From: Vanessa cardui
Taxonomy: Eukaryota > Arthropoda > Insecta > Lepidoptera > Nymphalidae
NCBI RefSeq assembly: GCF_905220365.1
Contig: NC_061146.1
Coordinates: forward strand, 9,737,538-9,801,537
DNA: 64,000 bases
Direction: 5' to 3'
The position numbers were made by a program, and so were the translations under genes. How positions within the stretch are numbered: the stretch's first letter is position 1; every line of letters starts with the position of its first letter. Of this stretch, positions 44,960 through 56,156 are shown piece after piece. The notes under the pieces were generated by a model, which ran no database searches, was not told where the DNA came from, and saw nothing but the letters and a program-made list of their open reading frames with translations.

Positions 44960-45830
44960 TTGGATAATATTAAAATGGGACCACACGGGACCACAGTTTC
45001 ACTGCGTGTAATGGTTTAACATCTGCGTTTTTTTGCGACTGGAAGAAATTAGTAAATTAGAGAAATAGATGTAACGAACTCATATGTAGCTCACCGCATG
45101 GACTATGTACCATATTTTTAACGACAACGTGAAATAACTGGATCAAGAGTTTGATCTGGAGTTTCAGATGATATAACGTTATCAATTTGATCCGGAGTTA
45201 TTTTAAGGAACTGGCAAATTAATACATTTGCATTAGGGAATCCCGTCTTTTGCTATTCAGTGGAGTACATATGGCACCTCTCCAAATATACATAATTTTA
45301 CAATTAAATCTATAAGTGCTTTAAATTTTTGCCGAAAAACACGTTCTGTTATTTCATGACGATCAGTTGTTGACTGTTCTTCAAATAAATTGTTTTTAAT
45401 ATCATCCCACTGCGGATTACATGTAATGAACAAATCCGGTCGACCATTATACGATTAAGTTGACGACATAAGAAATTGCGTCTTGTGCATATTCGTTCAT
45501 ATGCCGTGGGCAACTAATGAACGAAGATGGCAATATAGTCAATCGCCCGATGTCATTTACATTAGCATCATTCGCTATCGCATCTTGCAAATGAATATAT
45601 TCTTCGGATCTTAATTTTGCTTTGTTAACGATTAAAATTAAGACGGTCAGTTTCTATTTTGGCATACATGTCAACGATGTACTGATGATATAGTTTACCA
45701 TATCTCGAGATATAATTTTGTGCTAGTGGACGAACCATCAATCGATACGAATAAAAATTCATGGCATTAAGCTTTTTCTGCATATTTAGACATGAAAATA
45801 AATGCACACACTGTACGTTTAAATGTATTT
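44960..45830 (-). pseudogene. Helitron replication-initiator (helicase-like N domain) remnant
   Basis: Minus-strand frames read KKLNAMNFYSYRLMVRPLAQ, GKLYHQYIVDMYAKIETDRL, then after a stop AKLRSEEYIHLQDAIANDAN, DIGRLTILPSSF, PQWDDIKNNLFEEQSTTDRH and KALIDLIVKLCIFGEV. This is the Helitron helicase-like domain in order, broken by at least four stops or frameshifts. The HUH motif is not visible and no helicase follows. It is a dead copy. Confidence 0.75.
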
Positions 45831-46460
45831 TTTTAATAATAATTATTGAAATTATTCGTATTACCTATTGAAACTGGTGGATCAGTGTACTCATTTTTAA
45901 TTAATACTTACTTTTATTTTGACAGTACAATTCCCCGTCTATAAAATCTCCATTAACAAAATGACCCGCCATTTATTGAATTTATTTGTTACAAAAAATG
46001 TGATAAATGAAGAACCACTTGACCGATTTTGTGCAAACTTCACATAAACCATCTACTAAATAGTCCGAACAACCCCTGAAAATTTGGTTAGGATAGGTGA
46101 GCCCGTTCTTGAGTTATAAAGTGACATCGAAAATGCCACTTATTTTTATATATATATAAATTCGAAAAATTGATGTAACGATGATGTAAATAATGCAAAA
46201 TAAATTTTAAAACATCAATGTTTTATTGTGTAACATCGATAATCATAGAAAATCAATGATAATCCTCTAATAAATCTATTTCTAATGAAAAACAATTTTG
46301 TTGTTTTTATTATATTCTTAGCATTTTTATCATACTTACTCACCTTCTAAACCTTCCCTGGACTTCCACGAATAATTCATGACCAAAATTAGCCAAATCG
46401 GTCCCGCCGTTCTCGAGTTTTAGCGAGACTAACGCACAGCAATTCATTTTTATATATATA

Positions 46461-47861
46461 GATAGAAGAATGTGGTAGTACGCTACGCACACTCACAGTA
46501 GAGGTGATGGTGGATGGTAGACCGTGACAGTATCGTTTTGATATCAATAAGATTCAATAATTAGAAAAGCCAATCGGAAACATCTTGATTGTAATTGTGC
46601 GATCTCATATAATAAATAGTTTTAAAATCAAAATTATTGAAGTTCAATTTTCTTTAAATATATTCTAACATTAATTTAAAAATTATAGTGAGTAGACATT
46701 GGCGCTGAAAAATTAATTAGAAATATTAATTATCCCGTACTTCGCCAATCCACAATAGTGTATCGGCATGGTTGATGAACCATGGGAACTATGATGTTAT
46801 GTCCCCTGTTCCTCTGCACACTGGCTCACTAACCCACTAAACTGGAACAAGAAGAAACACGGAACCAAACCAACAATTGCTGCTTGGCGGCAGAATATCT
46901 GATCAATGGTAACTTACCTAGATGAACTTGCCTAAGCACAATAATTAATCAAATAAAACCTTCTTTCAGAAGAGTCACATAATAGGCTATTTGACTGGTT
47001 TTTAAAATCCATTTTATATTATTTAGTAGAGGTTAAGGAACCCAGTAAAAGTAGATTTTTTTCTAATAGATATTTGCCGAAAAATATCATATTAAAGATT
47101 CCATATTTAAATAACACGCGAAAACGCTACTTGGACAATATGGCGCTACAATGGTGTCGGCGACGTCACTTTGCTGTATTTTAATTTGTGGTACATATAG
47201 TAGAAAAGCAAGGTTTACAAGAAATTGACTTCATCATAAGCCCGGCCAATCAGGAGCGATTTTTGTCACGTGACAAACGTTTGAAAAAAACGAAAAAACG
47301 TATTTTTATTTAGGGATTTTTGAATAAATTTAGTATTATTTTAAGCTTCGTTAGTAAATAGCCATTTTTAAACTCACAATATACACTGATTACAATAATT
47401 CACAATTTATTTTTCGCATTGTCAAATAGCCTATTCTATGATATTTAGCAAGGACTCTCATTTAAACAGGCTGCCTAACATTCACCCCCTTTATATGTAC
47501 AGGGAGTACATGAAAGGTAATTAAGTACTCAACGAAAAGTACTGTTACCACAATAACGGTAAAGCTTCTTCCATATTACCGACTCAAAGCAGTCAAGGTA
47601 AATAGGCGAGGATGATTACAAAGATGATACAAGAGATGCTTTTGATGCAACTTCATTTCACAAGAGTTAAGTTGCACTGGTTTGATACAAATACGGGCTC
47701 GAAGTTCCGTTTAAGATTTAACCCTGAGTGACTTTTAGCTGTTGGCAAAAAAAGAAGGTAAAGTTGAGCTGAGTGAAAATCATTTCCGCCCAAGAGTCAT
47801 GATTTTTTTAAATATACTTAATATAATTTTAATTGAAATAAATAATTATTTTAATAAAAAG
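46461..47861. other. AT-rich intergenic stretch with a diverged family B repeat
   Basis: 46745..46935 resembles family B (GGGAACTATGATGTTATGTCCC, GCTTGGCGGCAGAATATC). Nothing else recognised. Confidence 0.45.
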
Positions 47862-48150
47862 AAAAACCGACTTCAAACAAAACACTATTTTAAAACAAAT
47901 GAATATGCACTAAAAAGTAATAAAAATAATTGCGTATTCAACATATTTTTTAGAGTCCTCCTAGGTAAAACGAAATAAAAAATATTAGACTACTTAAAAG
48001 TCGATTTACGATTATATAACGTAGTTATAGTTATTGTTATATTTGGAGCCGGTGTGAGAAAATCGGTCCACCCAGTGAAAAGTTATAAAGGTAACAAACA
48101 TTAAAAAAATACAGACGAATTGATAACCTCCTCCTTTTTAGAGTCGGTTG
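47862..48150 (+). repeat. MITE family E
   Basis: From AACCGACTTCAAACAAAACA (left inverted end) to CTCCTCCTTTTTAGAGTCGGTTG (right inverted end), about 290 bases, with no ORF of its own. Confidence 0.75.
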
Positions 48151-48514
48151 AAAATAATATTCAGTAAAGCTTTGATTTTTAAATGAGTTTTTAATTGAAA
48201 TAACATTTATTAGTATAATTATTGATTCGGTTATCGACACCGTATTGTGGGACTCCCGTCACTTCCTCTCGTGGCGTGGTGCGAGCTGGTACTGCCTGGC
48301 ACGAGAAAAACAAAAGGCGGTGGATTTTGAACGGGCAGGGCAGAAGAAAGCTACATTCGTGGATGCGCGGTCAAAGGATATAATTATGTACAATAAGCGG
48401 ATAAATAATATATGTATCGATTGGTAAATTAATATATACATAACTTAATGTTATGTGAGTAGTTTTAATACACAAGTAAGGACAAAATCGAGACATCATT
48501 ATCATTACTTAGTA

Positions 48515-48922
48515 TAAAACAAAGTCGCTTACCGTGTGTCTATTGATGCTTAGATATTTAAAATTACGCAACGGATTTTGATGCGGTACTTTTGAATAGA
48601 TGGAGTGATTCCAGAGGAAGGTCTTTGTATATAATACGTGGACTACTACTTAGTAAAGAAACACTCATAATTTAGACATTCTCTGCTATATTTAGTTTCA
48701 GCATTGTACCCGTACGAAAAGCTGAGATGGCCCAGTGGATAGAGCAAGTGCATCTTAACCGATGATTGCGGGTTCAAACTAATCTAATATCATCGAAATT
48801 CTGCCACATGTGCATTCCACCAACCCGCATTGGAAAGCATGGTGTAATATGTTCCAAACCCTCTCCTTAATGGAAGAGGAGGCCTTATCCCAGCAGTGGG
48901 AAATTTACAGGCTGTTACTTTA
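48515..48922 (+). repeat. Helitron H1 followed directly by an internally deleted SINE-A
   Basis: 48515..48720 is H1 (AAACAAAGTCGCTTACCGTG to TTGTACCCGTACGAAAAG). 48721..48922 is SINE-A with A and B boxes joined to the later ATTCTGCCACATGTGC body, ending GGCTGTTACTTTAC. Confidence 0.7.
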
Positions 48923-49139
48923 CCCGTACAAAGCCATGTCTGGCGGCTAGTGTATTATTATTATTATTCTGGGTGTTTATCTATTTACTATATAATATAT
49001 TTTAATGGACAATAAGATCGACTAATTAGCGACAAGGTAACTTTAGTATGCTTCTAAAATTATATGTTATTGTTATTGTATAATTAAGATTATTAATGCT
49101 TTACAATAATAATTATTATTATTAATAATAATAACTGAA

Positions 49140-49215
49140 AGCCGAGATGACCTAGTTAGAATGCGTTCATCTTAATCGATGATTGCGGGTTAAAATCCAG
49201 GCAAGCACCGCTGAA
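49140..49215 (+). repeat. SINE-A 5' fragment
   Basis: GCCGAGATGACCTAG to GCAAGCACCGCTGAATTTTC; tRNA-related head only. It lies at the left border of duplication copy 2. Confidence 0.7.
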
Positions 49216-49292
49216 TTTTCACGAGCTAAATTTGGGTAGATACCACCAAAATATTTTACCGCAATCAGGGCTTGCACAAAGCTCTACCGCCA

Positions 49293-49945
49293 AAACCGAC
49301 TTCAAACAAAACACTATTTAAAAACAAATAAAAATGCTCTAAAAAGCAATAAAAATAATTGCATATTTAACCTATTTTTAGAGTCCTCCTAGGTAAAATG
49401 AAATGAAAAATATTAGACTACTTAAAAGTCGATTTAAGATTATATAATATAGTTATAGTTATTGTTATATTTGGAGCCTACATACATTCGACTATGACAA
49501 CAACATGAACATAACCACGCTACGGAAAGTGACTCAAATATCCAAATAACATATAAATAAAAGATTCGGTCGTGGATCGCTAACGTGCTCCTCAGAATTG
49601 AACCGTTCCGTTACTTTGTCATGGATCCTATGCTCAGAACCTTACCAAACTTTCACTAAAATACCCTTGAAGTATATATTTTATAATAAAAAAAGAATCA
49701 TCAAAATTGTTTAACGTGATTTTCAGTTATTCACCTATTTGTCGCGCATATACGTAATGCAAATACATACGGATACCATCATCGGAAAAAATAAAATTAA
49801 AATGGGACCCCACGGGAAGCACTACCTTTCGAACAAAAAAACATTTTATCAAAATCGGTCCACCCAGTGAAAAGTTATGAGGTAACAAACATAAAAAAAA
49901 ATACAGACGAATTGATAACCTCCTCCTTTTTGAAGTCGGTTGAAA
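49293..49945 (+). mobile_element. MITE family E, long form
   Basis: About 650 bases between AACCGACTTCAAACAAAACA and TTTTTGAAGTCGGTTG. Copy 1 of the duplication reads straight across the site (CTACCGCC...TAACTTCGTC), which proves insertion here. Confidence 0.8.
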
Positions 49946-50407
49946 AGTAACTTCGTCAGATATTGTCAAAAACTCATTTAAGGTTTTATTGGCCTTGTTG
50001 GGTAAAGTTGGGTTAGTTTAAGAAAATTGAGATCGTTAGCTCTTAGACCAGTGATTTTAAGAAAAAAAAATGATTAAAACATTTTTGGATACCTATTTTT
50101 CTTCACTTATGTACGTCTAGTCAAGACAGATGTGCTCATGTAAGGATTTAAAACAAAATAAATATTATATTTATACACATATAATATAATAAAATGTATG
50201 AATAATTCATTTTCTGCATCAAATTGTATTTTTGTGAAATATATCAAACATAATATTGCTTTAAGTGTGGAAATCGTTTTGATAAAAAGAAATTTAGAGA
50301 TGTTCTTTTTTAAGAAACAGTGGAATATATTTTCGTCTTGTATTACTTCACTATTTTCGGTTTTTTTAAGCAATTAACATGCGGTTTATGATATAGCCGA
50401 GCTGGGC

Positions 50408-50485
50408 CGAGATGACCCAGTGGTTACAACGCGTGCATCTTAAACGATGATTGTGGTTTTGACCAGACAATCACCACTGAATATT
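50408..50485 (+). repeat. SINE-A 5' fragment
   Basis: GCCGAGATGACCCAGTGG to GACAATCACCACTGAAT; tRNA-like head only. Confidence 0.65.
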
Positions 50486-50535
50486 CCGACCTATTTTTAT
50501 TTTTTCATAATTAATATAATAAGGTCTAACTTTTT

Positions 50536-51620
50536 TTTGTCCCTCTGGAAACGCGTTACGCGCTTCCCCCACGTGATGGAAGGTGGGGGGAAGGGGTGTG
50601 TGGAACTCCCCGGTTCCCTGGACGCCGAGTACGACCAAGTCCGTACCCTCTCCGTCTTTCGGCGGGCACCACGGGATCGCTTACGCATGCTACTGTGGCA
50701 TTGTTGTTGGCATTCGATACATAACTTTTTTTTTGTTTTACGAGGAGGAAATGCATTTACGCATCCCGCCCGGTGGGGGGACCGGGAGGGGTATGTGGGA
50801 CTCAACCGGGGCTGCACGGGACCCCGTGTCAAGGCCGAAGGTCCTGTCCTACCCACTAAAACCTCCCGGGTTTCCACCGGACCGCGTAATGATGAGGCTA
50901 TGTGAACGCCATGGCATATTACCGCGGCCCTGCCTGTGGCGACCGCCGTTCCGTCCGATGGTCAAATATTTGAATACGCGCCTTCCTCCTGCTTCCAAGT
51001 AACGGACACCCCCGAGCCCGCCACTGGAGGCTGAGCGCCAAGAGCTGACACCCTGCGGCGGATAAGATGACTGGCTCCGCCGCCGACCACTGGTGTACCA
51101 ACACGTCTCAAATGGTGGTCACCAGACCTTCAACGCTCGTACCGAGCCCTCCGCTATATATAAATATACAGTTTGTACAAAGTATTTACACTATTTACAT
51201 ACATACATATATTACACAAACTCTGCATTTGCCACGAGGCCGCTCACATAGTCCACTCCGTTGAGGCTTGGAGAAGTACTATTAGCGACCCCGCGGCATC
51301 CCTCCCGCCAGTCTTAGCCGTGGCCGACGAGCAGGCTCAAGCCGGCCCCGTTGCCCAGGATTTGCCACGAGGGGGAGATTGACATGCACCCCATCCGGTA
51401 CATAGGTATCTTTTTTTTTGTTTTACGAGGAGGAAAGGTATGTGGGACTCGACCGGGGCCATAAGGGTCTCGTGCCAGGCCAGAAGGCCCTGTCCTACCC
51501 ACTAAAAATGCGCCTTCCTCCTTTGCCTTTGTCCTGCTATTTAAAGTGACGGACTCCCCCGAGTCCGCTACTGGGCTCCAAGAGTTGACGCCCTGCGTCG
51601 GATAAGATGACTGTTTTTAT
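50536..51620. repeat. GC-rich unclassified repeat cluster
   Basis: Far richer in GC than its surroundings. Two related units start TTTTGTTTTACGAGGAGGAAA (about 50732 and 51418) and continue GGTATGTGGGACTC-ACCGGGG and CCTGTCCTACCCACTAAAA. Two others end GGATAAGATGACTG (51061 and 51600). Related scraps lie at 19225, 54885..55045 and 61640..61770. Probably an untranslated part of a LINE. The overlapping ORFs on both strands reflect GC richness, not genes. Confidence 0.5.
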
Positions 51621-52034
51621 TCCTTATGTTTAATTTCAGCTTTATTGAAATATTTATTTATTATCATTCAGAATATCCCCCTACAGGGATCTACATGGAA
51701 GGGAAGAATGATCAAATATCAAATTTTGTCGAAACATATGTATATAAACATATTTCATATTACAAGTTAATATGAAAACGAACTCAATCGAATCTTTACA
51801 TATATATTTATATTATCTAAACAAAAACAAATTGAATTCATAATGGATTAATATGGCGTTCGTGTATTTTTTTTTATTTCGCTGTGCATGAAATTTGAGC
51901 ATAGTATAAAAAGGAAAAATATTTTTTAAGTAAATACTTTTTGCTGTTTTACGGATACAGTAAGATAACCTTTCAAGTAAGTTTTTTGGCATTATAACAT
52001 TTTCCTTGGGCAATATATTTTTTTATGGGTTCTA

Positions 52035-52262
52035 CTTCTTTACGCCCCGGCTTCGCACGGGTACAATACTGATACTAAATATACTACTGTTTTTTTTTTT
52101 ACGACAGGCACCACATTACAAAATTCTAAAATTATCAATATTTCTTTACTATATTGTCCAAACATTCCTCTCGAATCACTCTATCTATTAAAAAATCAAT
52201 ATATCAAAATCAAAGGGACATAGGGACAGAGAAAGTGACTTTGTTTTATACTATGTAGTGAT
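52035..52262 (-). repeat. Helitron H1 inserted in duplication copy 2
   Basis: Inverted: GCCCCGGCTTCGCACGGGTA to TTTGTTTTATACTATG. It is absent from the matching place in copy 1 (19660). Confidence 0.75.
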
Positions 52263-52541
52263 AGTGAAATCAACTGATCAAAATAAAAGTTGTAACGATT
52301 ATTTAGTATTGACGTATTAACAAATTTGTAAATATTATCTGTACCTAGTCTTTTGTATTTAAGCCGAAGCTTAAACAAAAGCCACAACAAAAGTGCTTAC
52401 ATTTAAGGGCGATGACAGTTTACCACTAGGTGGCCAATGGCCATTATTTACTTCAAATAAGGAACATATGATACCACTTCATTTGGTGGTAGGGCTTGTA
52501 CATTTGTGATAGTAGTTCACCATCTATGATTCCTTTTCAGT

Positions 52542-52745
52542 ATGTATGTGTATAAACTGGTGATCCTCATGATGGCTATGTCCTGTATCCTTGCGGACCA
52601 TCGCAGGCGCTTGGCTCCATCTACCCCGAAGACGACTACTCCAAAGTTTGACGAAGTCGTCAGTGTAAAATGTGACAGGGCAAAGAACAACTACTGCGGC
52701 AGCATACCCTCGGTACGCCCAGGACTCGGGTTGCATTTCCCATAA
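52542..52745 (+). CDS. Small secreted C-x7-C protein, 67 residues (duplication copy 2)
   Basis: The frame, acceptor one base before ATG and signal peptide are the same as in 20171..20374. The only residue change is Asp for Glu at position 19. The stop is TAA. The AATAAA of copy 1 reads AATACA here, though ATTAAA remains a little further on. The segment upstream that in copy 1 contains the promoter-like region (18410..18680) is missing and replaced by GC-rich repeat, so this copy may lack its own promoter despite an intact frame. The family is not recognised; an extracellular single-disulfide peptide is inferred. Confidence 0.6.
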   Translation: MYVYKLVILMMAMSCILADHRRRLAPSTPKTTTPKFDEVVSVKCDRAKNNYCGSIPSVRPGLGLHFP

Positions 52746-52884
52746 AGCTGAATCAGGCTGAGAAAAGACACCGACTTTGGCAGTGTTCTTTTAATTATTA
52801 CATCATGATGAAAACCGAAATACACACACTTGAAAATTAAATGGTTATTAATGTTTTTTATTTTGAATTACCTGGATAATACGA

Positions 52885-53130
52885 GCGATCCGCCCCGGCT
52901 TCGCACGGATGCAATACGGATACTAAATATACTACAGAATTTATTTATTTACGACTGCACATTACAAAATTCTTAAATTATCAGTACTTTACTATATTTT
53001 CCATGTACTATATATAAAAACGTTCCTCTCGAAACACTCTATCTACTAAAAAAATCCGTTGCGTAATTTTAAAGATCTAAGCATACATAGGGGCGGCGGT
53101 AAGCGACTTCGTTTTATATTATGTAATGAT
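52885..53130 (-). repeat. Helitron H1, near full length
   Basis: Inverted: GCCCCGGCTTCGCACGGATG to GTAAGCGACTTCGTTTTATA. The matching place in copy 1 keeps only the 5' end (20560..20640). Confidence 0.7.
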
Positions 53131-53209
53131 AATGATAAATTTAAAATATAATCAGAGTAATAAATATAATCAGTTCGAGTACAAAAATATTCTTAAAACG
53201 TCACATCCC

Positions 53210-53385
53210 ATCCCTGTCATCATCGGCCCGTTTTTGTCCACTGCTGGACATAGGCCTCTCCCAGTGCACGCCACTGTGGTCTTTCTCCGGCTAGTCGCAT
53301 CCAGCTCCTGCCTGCCGCCTTGCGTATATCGTCACTCCACCGTTTCGAGGACGTACGTCTTAATATATGTAGCTACTAATCCCTT
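53210..53385 (-). mobile_element. RTE-type LINE, C-terminal fragment
   Basis: Minus strand reads KRWSDDIRKAAGRSWMRLAG then ERPQWRALGEAYVQQW and a stop, the familiar end of RTE-clade endonuclease-reverse transcriptases of Lepidoptera. It is 5' truncated and interrupts the duplicated segment relative to copy 1. Confidence 0.75.
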
Positions 53386-53727
53386 TTATACCTTAAGTGA
53401 TGAATGAAATCAAATAAAAATAAACTTCATTAAATTAAGCATTCACAAGCACTGTGAATTTACCACCGGTTCGGAATGCAGATTCTCAAAAATTTAAATA
53501 GATTGGGTTAGGAGATTCTACAGAGAAGAAACTCTTACTCTTTTTCATCATTTGAAAACACAAAATCAAGTCAAATGCATGGTAAAAACTAACCCGTGTT
53601 CTTCACCAGTAGCTTTTCCATAGCAGATTTCATCTATTTAAAATTCAGCAGTTCAAGCATCAATTGTTATTGTATAATTGAGATTATTAATGCTTGCATT
53701 TATTGAATAAATGTTATTACATGAAGA

Positions 53728-53870
53728 GCCGAGATGGCCCAGTGGTTAGAACGCGTTCATTTCAATCTATGATTGCGGGTTCAAACTCAGGCAAGCATTA
53801 GTGAATTTCCATGTGCTTAAATAGTGTTTATAATTAATCTCGACTTCGGTGATAAAAACCTGCATTTCAT
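53728..53870 (+). repeat. SINE-A, 3' truncated
   Basis: GCCGAGATGGCCCAGTGG, B box GGTTCAAACTC, to ATAAAAACCTGCATTTC. Confidence 0.7.
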
Positions 53871-53952
53871 GTGTAAAACTAGAGCTGAGACGGATTTTTA
53901 TTATAAAATTTTTAGGGGCACTAAATCCCCTATAAAAAGTTTCCATATATAT

Positions 53953-54198
53953 ATGTATGTTGTAGTCTTGTTAGTGTTTGCTAAAGCTTTCGGATCGGCA
54001 ATTTTCTCTCCGTCCAGTCGACGTGAGGCATCTCGTAAAACATACAACATATAAAATGTACGATATCTTTGTTTATTAAACTATTAGATATAATCTAAAG
54101 TTCCTTTGTTCTAGACTAACGAAGCATTTTTTTTTATTACAGTCCGCCATAACGGTTATCAAGATGGTTTCGTGAAAATGGAAATTAACAAAGGGTAA
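53953..54198 (+). CDS. Candidate small secreted peptide, 45 residues, two exons
   Basis: Exon 1 (53953..54034) encodes MYVVVLLVFAKAFGSA, a plausible signal peptide, then IFSPSSRREAS. The proposed donor is GTAAAA. Exon 2 (54143..54198) follows a long T tract and TTACAG and encodes RHNGYQDGFVKMEINKG to TAA. The phases match (1/1). There are no cysteines; dibasic RR in the middle could be a processing site. The donor is weak and no TATA box or AATAAA was pinned down, so this may be chance. It lies 300 bases past the end of the duplicated segment, and a MITE follows 36 bases later. Confidence 0.35.
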
Positions 54199-54233
54199 CG
54201 GTTTCAAACCCACACAACCACAGCTGATTTTCC

Positions 54234-54530
54234 AACCGACTTCAAAAAGGAGGAGGTTAACAATTGGTCTGTATTTTTTATGTTTGTTACCTCATAACTT
54301 TTCACTCGGTTGACCAATTTTGTCACACCGGCTTCAAATATAACGATAACTATAACTACGTTATTTAATCGTAAATCGACTTTTAAGTAGTCTAATATTT
54401 TTCATTTCGTTTTACTTAGGAGGACTCTAAAAAATATGTTGAATACGCAATTATTTTTATTACTTTTTAGTGAATATTTATTTCTTGTAAAATAGTTTTG
54501 TTTGAAGTCAGTTTTTGTTTTTGCTAAAAT
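54234..54530 (-). repeat. MITE family E
   Basis: Inverted: CAACCGACTTCAAAAAGGAGG to TTTTGTTTGAAGTCAG. Confidence 0.75.
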
Positions 54531-54884
54531 TTTTATTTATCAAGTACTTTGGTTAATAATTCATCTCGTGTTCTCGTCACCACACTAAATTGAAGCGGCT
54601 TAGCGGAATATATCCCAAAACTTTTCCAAAGATCCTTGGATTAGGACATTTACTGGGTGTTACTTAACTAGCCATTATAAGTACTTCATCAGTAACGGAT
54701 TTAAGGAAGTTAGGAGTTGGGAGTTAAAGGGCTTAAGTATTCTGGGACAACTTAGTTCTTTCGTGATAAATATTAAGTTGGACCTCTTAATTAATATCCT
54801 AATTAAAAATTTTAGCTAGCAATATACCAAGAGTGAACTAGACCTCCCGAGCGTCCAAGGAAGCGACGGCATTTTTTTCTCTCG

Positions 54885-55045
54885 ATGGAAAAACGCTTTA
54901 CGTGATCCCCCCACGTCATGAAAAGTTGGGGGTTACCCCTCGGTTCCCTGTGCGCCCAGGTCCACCGGGTTTACCACCGGCGGTACCTCTCCGTCTTTCG
55001 GCGGGCGCCACGGGATCGCTTACGCATGCTACCGTGACGAAAGAA
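54885..55045. repeat. GC-rich repeat scrap
   Basis: ATGGAAAAACGCTTTACG and CTCTCCGTCTTTCGGCGGGC, related to 50536..50700. Confidence 0.5.
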
Positions 55046-55315
55046 GCGACGGCTGGATGTCGTGAAGCAAAAAATTAGATCAAATGGATTCACACAGAAT
55101 CACTTGGTAGCCTTGGTCGGAAGGCAGACCCTGGTTATAGCCAGGATTAATAAATGCCAGACAGAAGAAGGTACCAAGAGTGAAGTAATATAAAATATTG
55201 TAGGCTTATTTGACTTTGCTAAAATTACCATTGGTGGAGTCAAGCCTTAATTATATTGGATTCGCCTCTGTAACGAATACGTAAATAATTGAGGATAAAT
55301 AAATAGATACATATG

Positions 55316-56156
55316 TATAGTACGAAACAACTTAGATATCGCATCGGCAAAATTCGTAAAACCGATCACATCCGAATTAAGTACGCTATCCCAAATTATC
55401 AATATTTATTTCTTATTGACACGTTGGCCCCATCTCATATCCGAGAAACAATGTTAAGAGCCAGTGCCGCTGCGGAAAAAGTTGAAGCCAAAAAAAGAAC
55501 TAAATATTCGTGTATTATATCTAATTACTTTTTTGATCCATTTGCTGTCTAAACGCTTGGAGTAGTGGTACAAAAAGCTTCATCAAAAGTATAACACCTC
55601 GCCTCATTGCCTCCACTGGCGACAGGAGGGCTGGTTCGTTTTTTGCCCAGAGGATCGGAATTGCGATTCAACGGGGAAATGCTGCTAGCATTCTTGCCAC
55701 CATTCCACGCGGTCAAGATTTATACAGTAACTAGTTTTAGTTCATATTTGTATATATATATATATTTAGGCATTTAATATTTCTTATGTGAATATGATCT
55801 TTATGCAAACGTAATAATTTGTAATAATATATGACCATATATATTCCTCAATTTGACAGGTCGATTTACATGCACTTGTCTCGGGTTGAACTGACGCGGG
55901 AATCTATAGCGACGAATAGCGCCGAATGGCGCGATAGGGAGCTATTTGTATTGGTTGTTTAAATGGGCAGTAATCGGTTTTATAGTCGGTCGTAAATCCT
56001 TTGTTATTTGTTTTGAGTTTTTTCATTGGTTACTTTAACTAACTCTAAATTTTACAAATTTTAATTTTATACATTTATTTTTAATGCTAAGACGTTAAGT
56101 GTTTTGTTTGTAATTGTTTTATTTATATATGAATTAATAAGTTGTGTCGTACTATA
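55316..56156. mobile_element. MITE (TATAGTACGA ends) carrying a nested retroelement insertion
   Basis: Second copy of the MITE at 39151..39496: left end TATAGTACGAAACAACTTAG, right end AAGTTGTGTCGTACTATA. It is interrupted at 55417 by family R and also carries an extra segment at about 55990..56130. Confidence 0.75.
55417..55777 (+). mobile_element. Retroelement family R, 5'-truncated insertion with perfect 10-bp target duplication
   Basis: It begins within the coding end (DTLAPSHIRETMLR, AAAEKVEAKKRTKYSC) and ends in the family's 3' tail (GTTCATATTTGTATATATA...CATTTAA). TATTTCTTAT flanks it at 55407..55416 and 55778..55787. The uninterrupted MITE at 39151 shows the empty site. A 361-base, 5'-truncated copy with a target duplication is the mark of target-primed reverse transcription. 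Confidence 0.85.

Larger units (their letters stand above)
43855..46460 (-). mobile_element. Decayed autonomous Helitron-type region
   Basis: Left edge ACTAGCTGACCCGGCAAACTTCG; right edge near ACGCACAGCAATTC...TATATATATAGATAG. The interior holds Helitron helicase-like coding remnants and a nested SINE-C at 44308..44465. The stretch 44530..44960 also matches the interior of the MITE E copy at 49490..49800. Confidence 0.6.
49220..53655. repeat. Segmental duplication, copy 2 (partner 17570..22170)
   Basis: Collinear with copy 1 at an offset of about 31.5-32.3 kb. Differences: MITE E inserted (49293..49945), a GC-rich unclassified segment (50536..51620) in place of copy 1's 18.1-19.2 kb segment, a Helitron H1 inserted at 52035..52262, an RTE fragment at 53210..53385, and most of the family B repeat missing. 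Confidence 0.8.

Noticed and set aside
50447..51502. Several overlapping long frames on both strands (up to 152 codons)
   Set aside because: The GC-rich repeat block makes long open frames by composition. Frames conflict on both strands and contain no recognisable motif.
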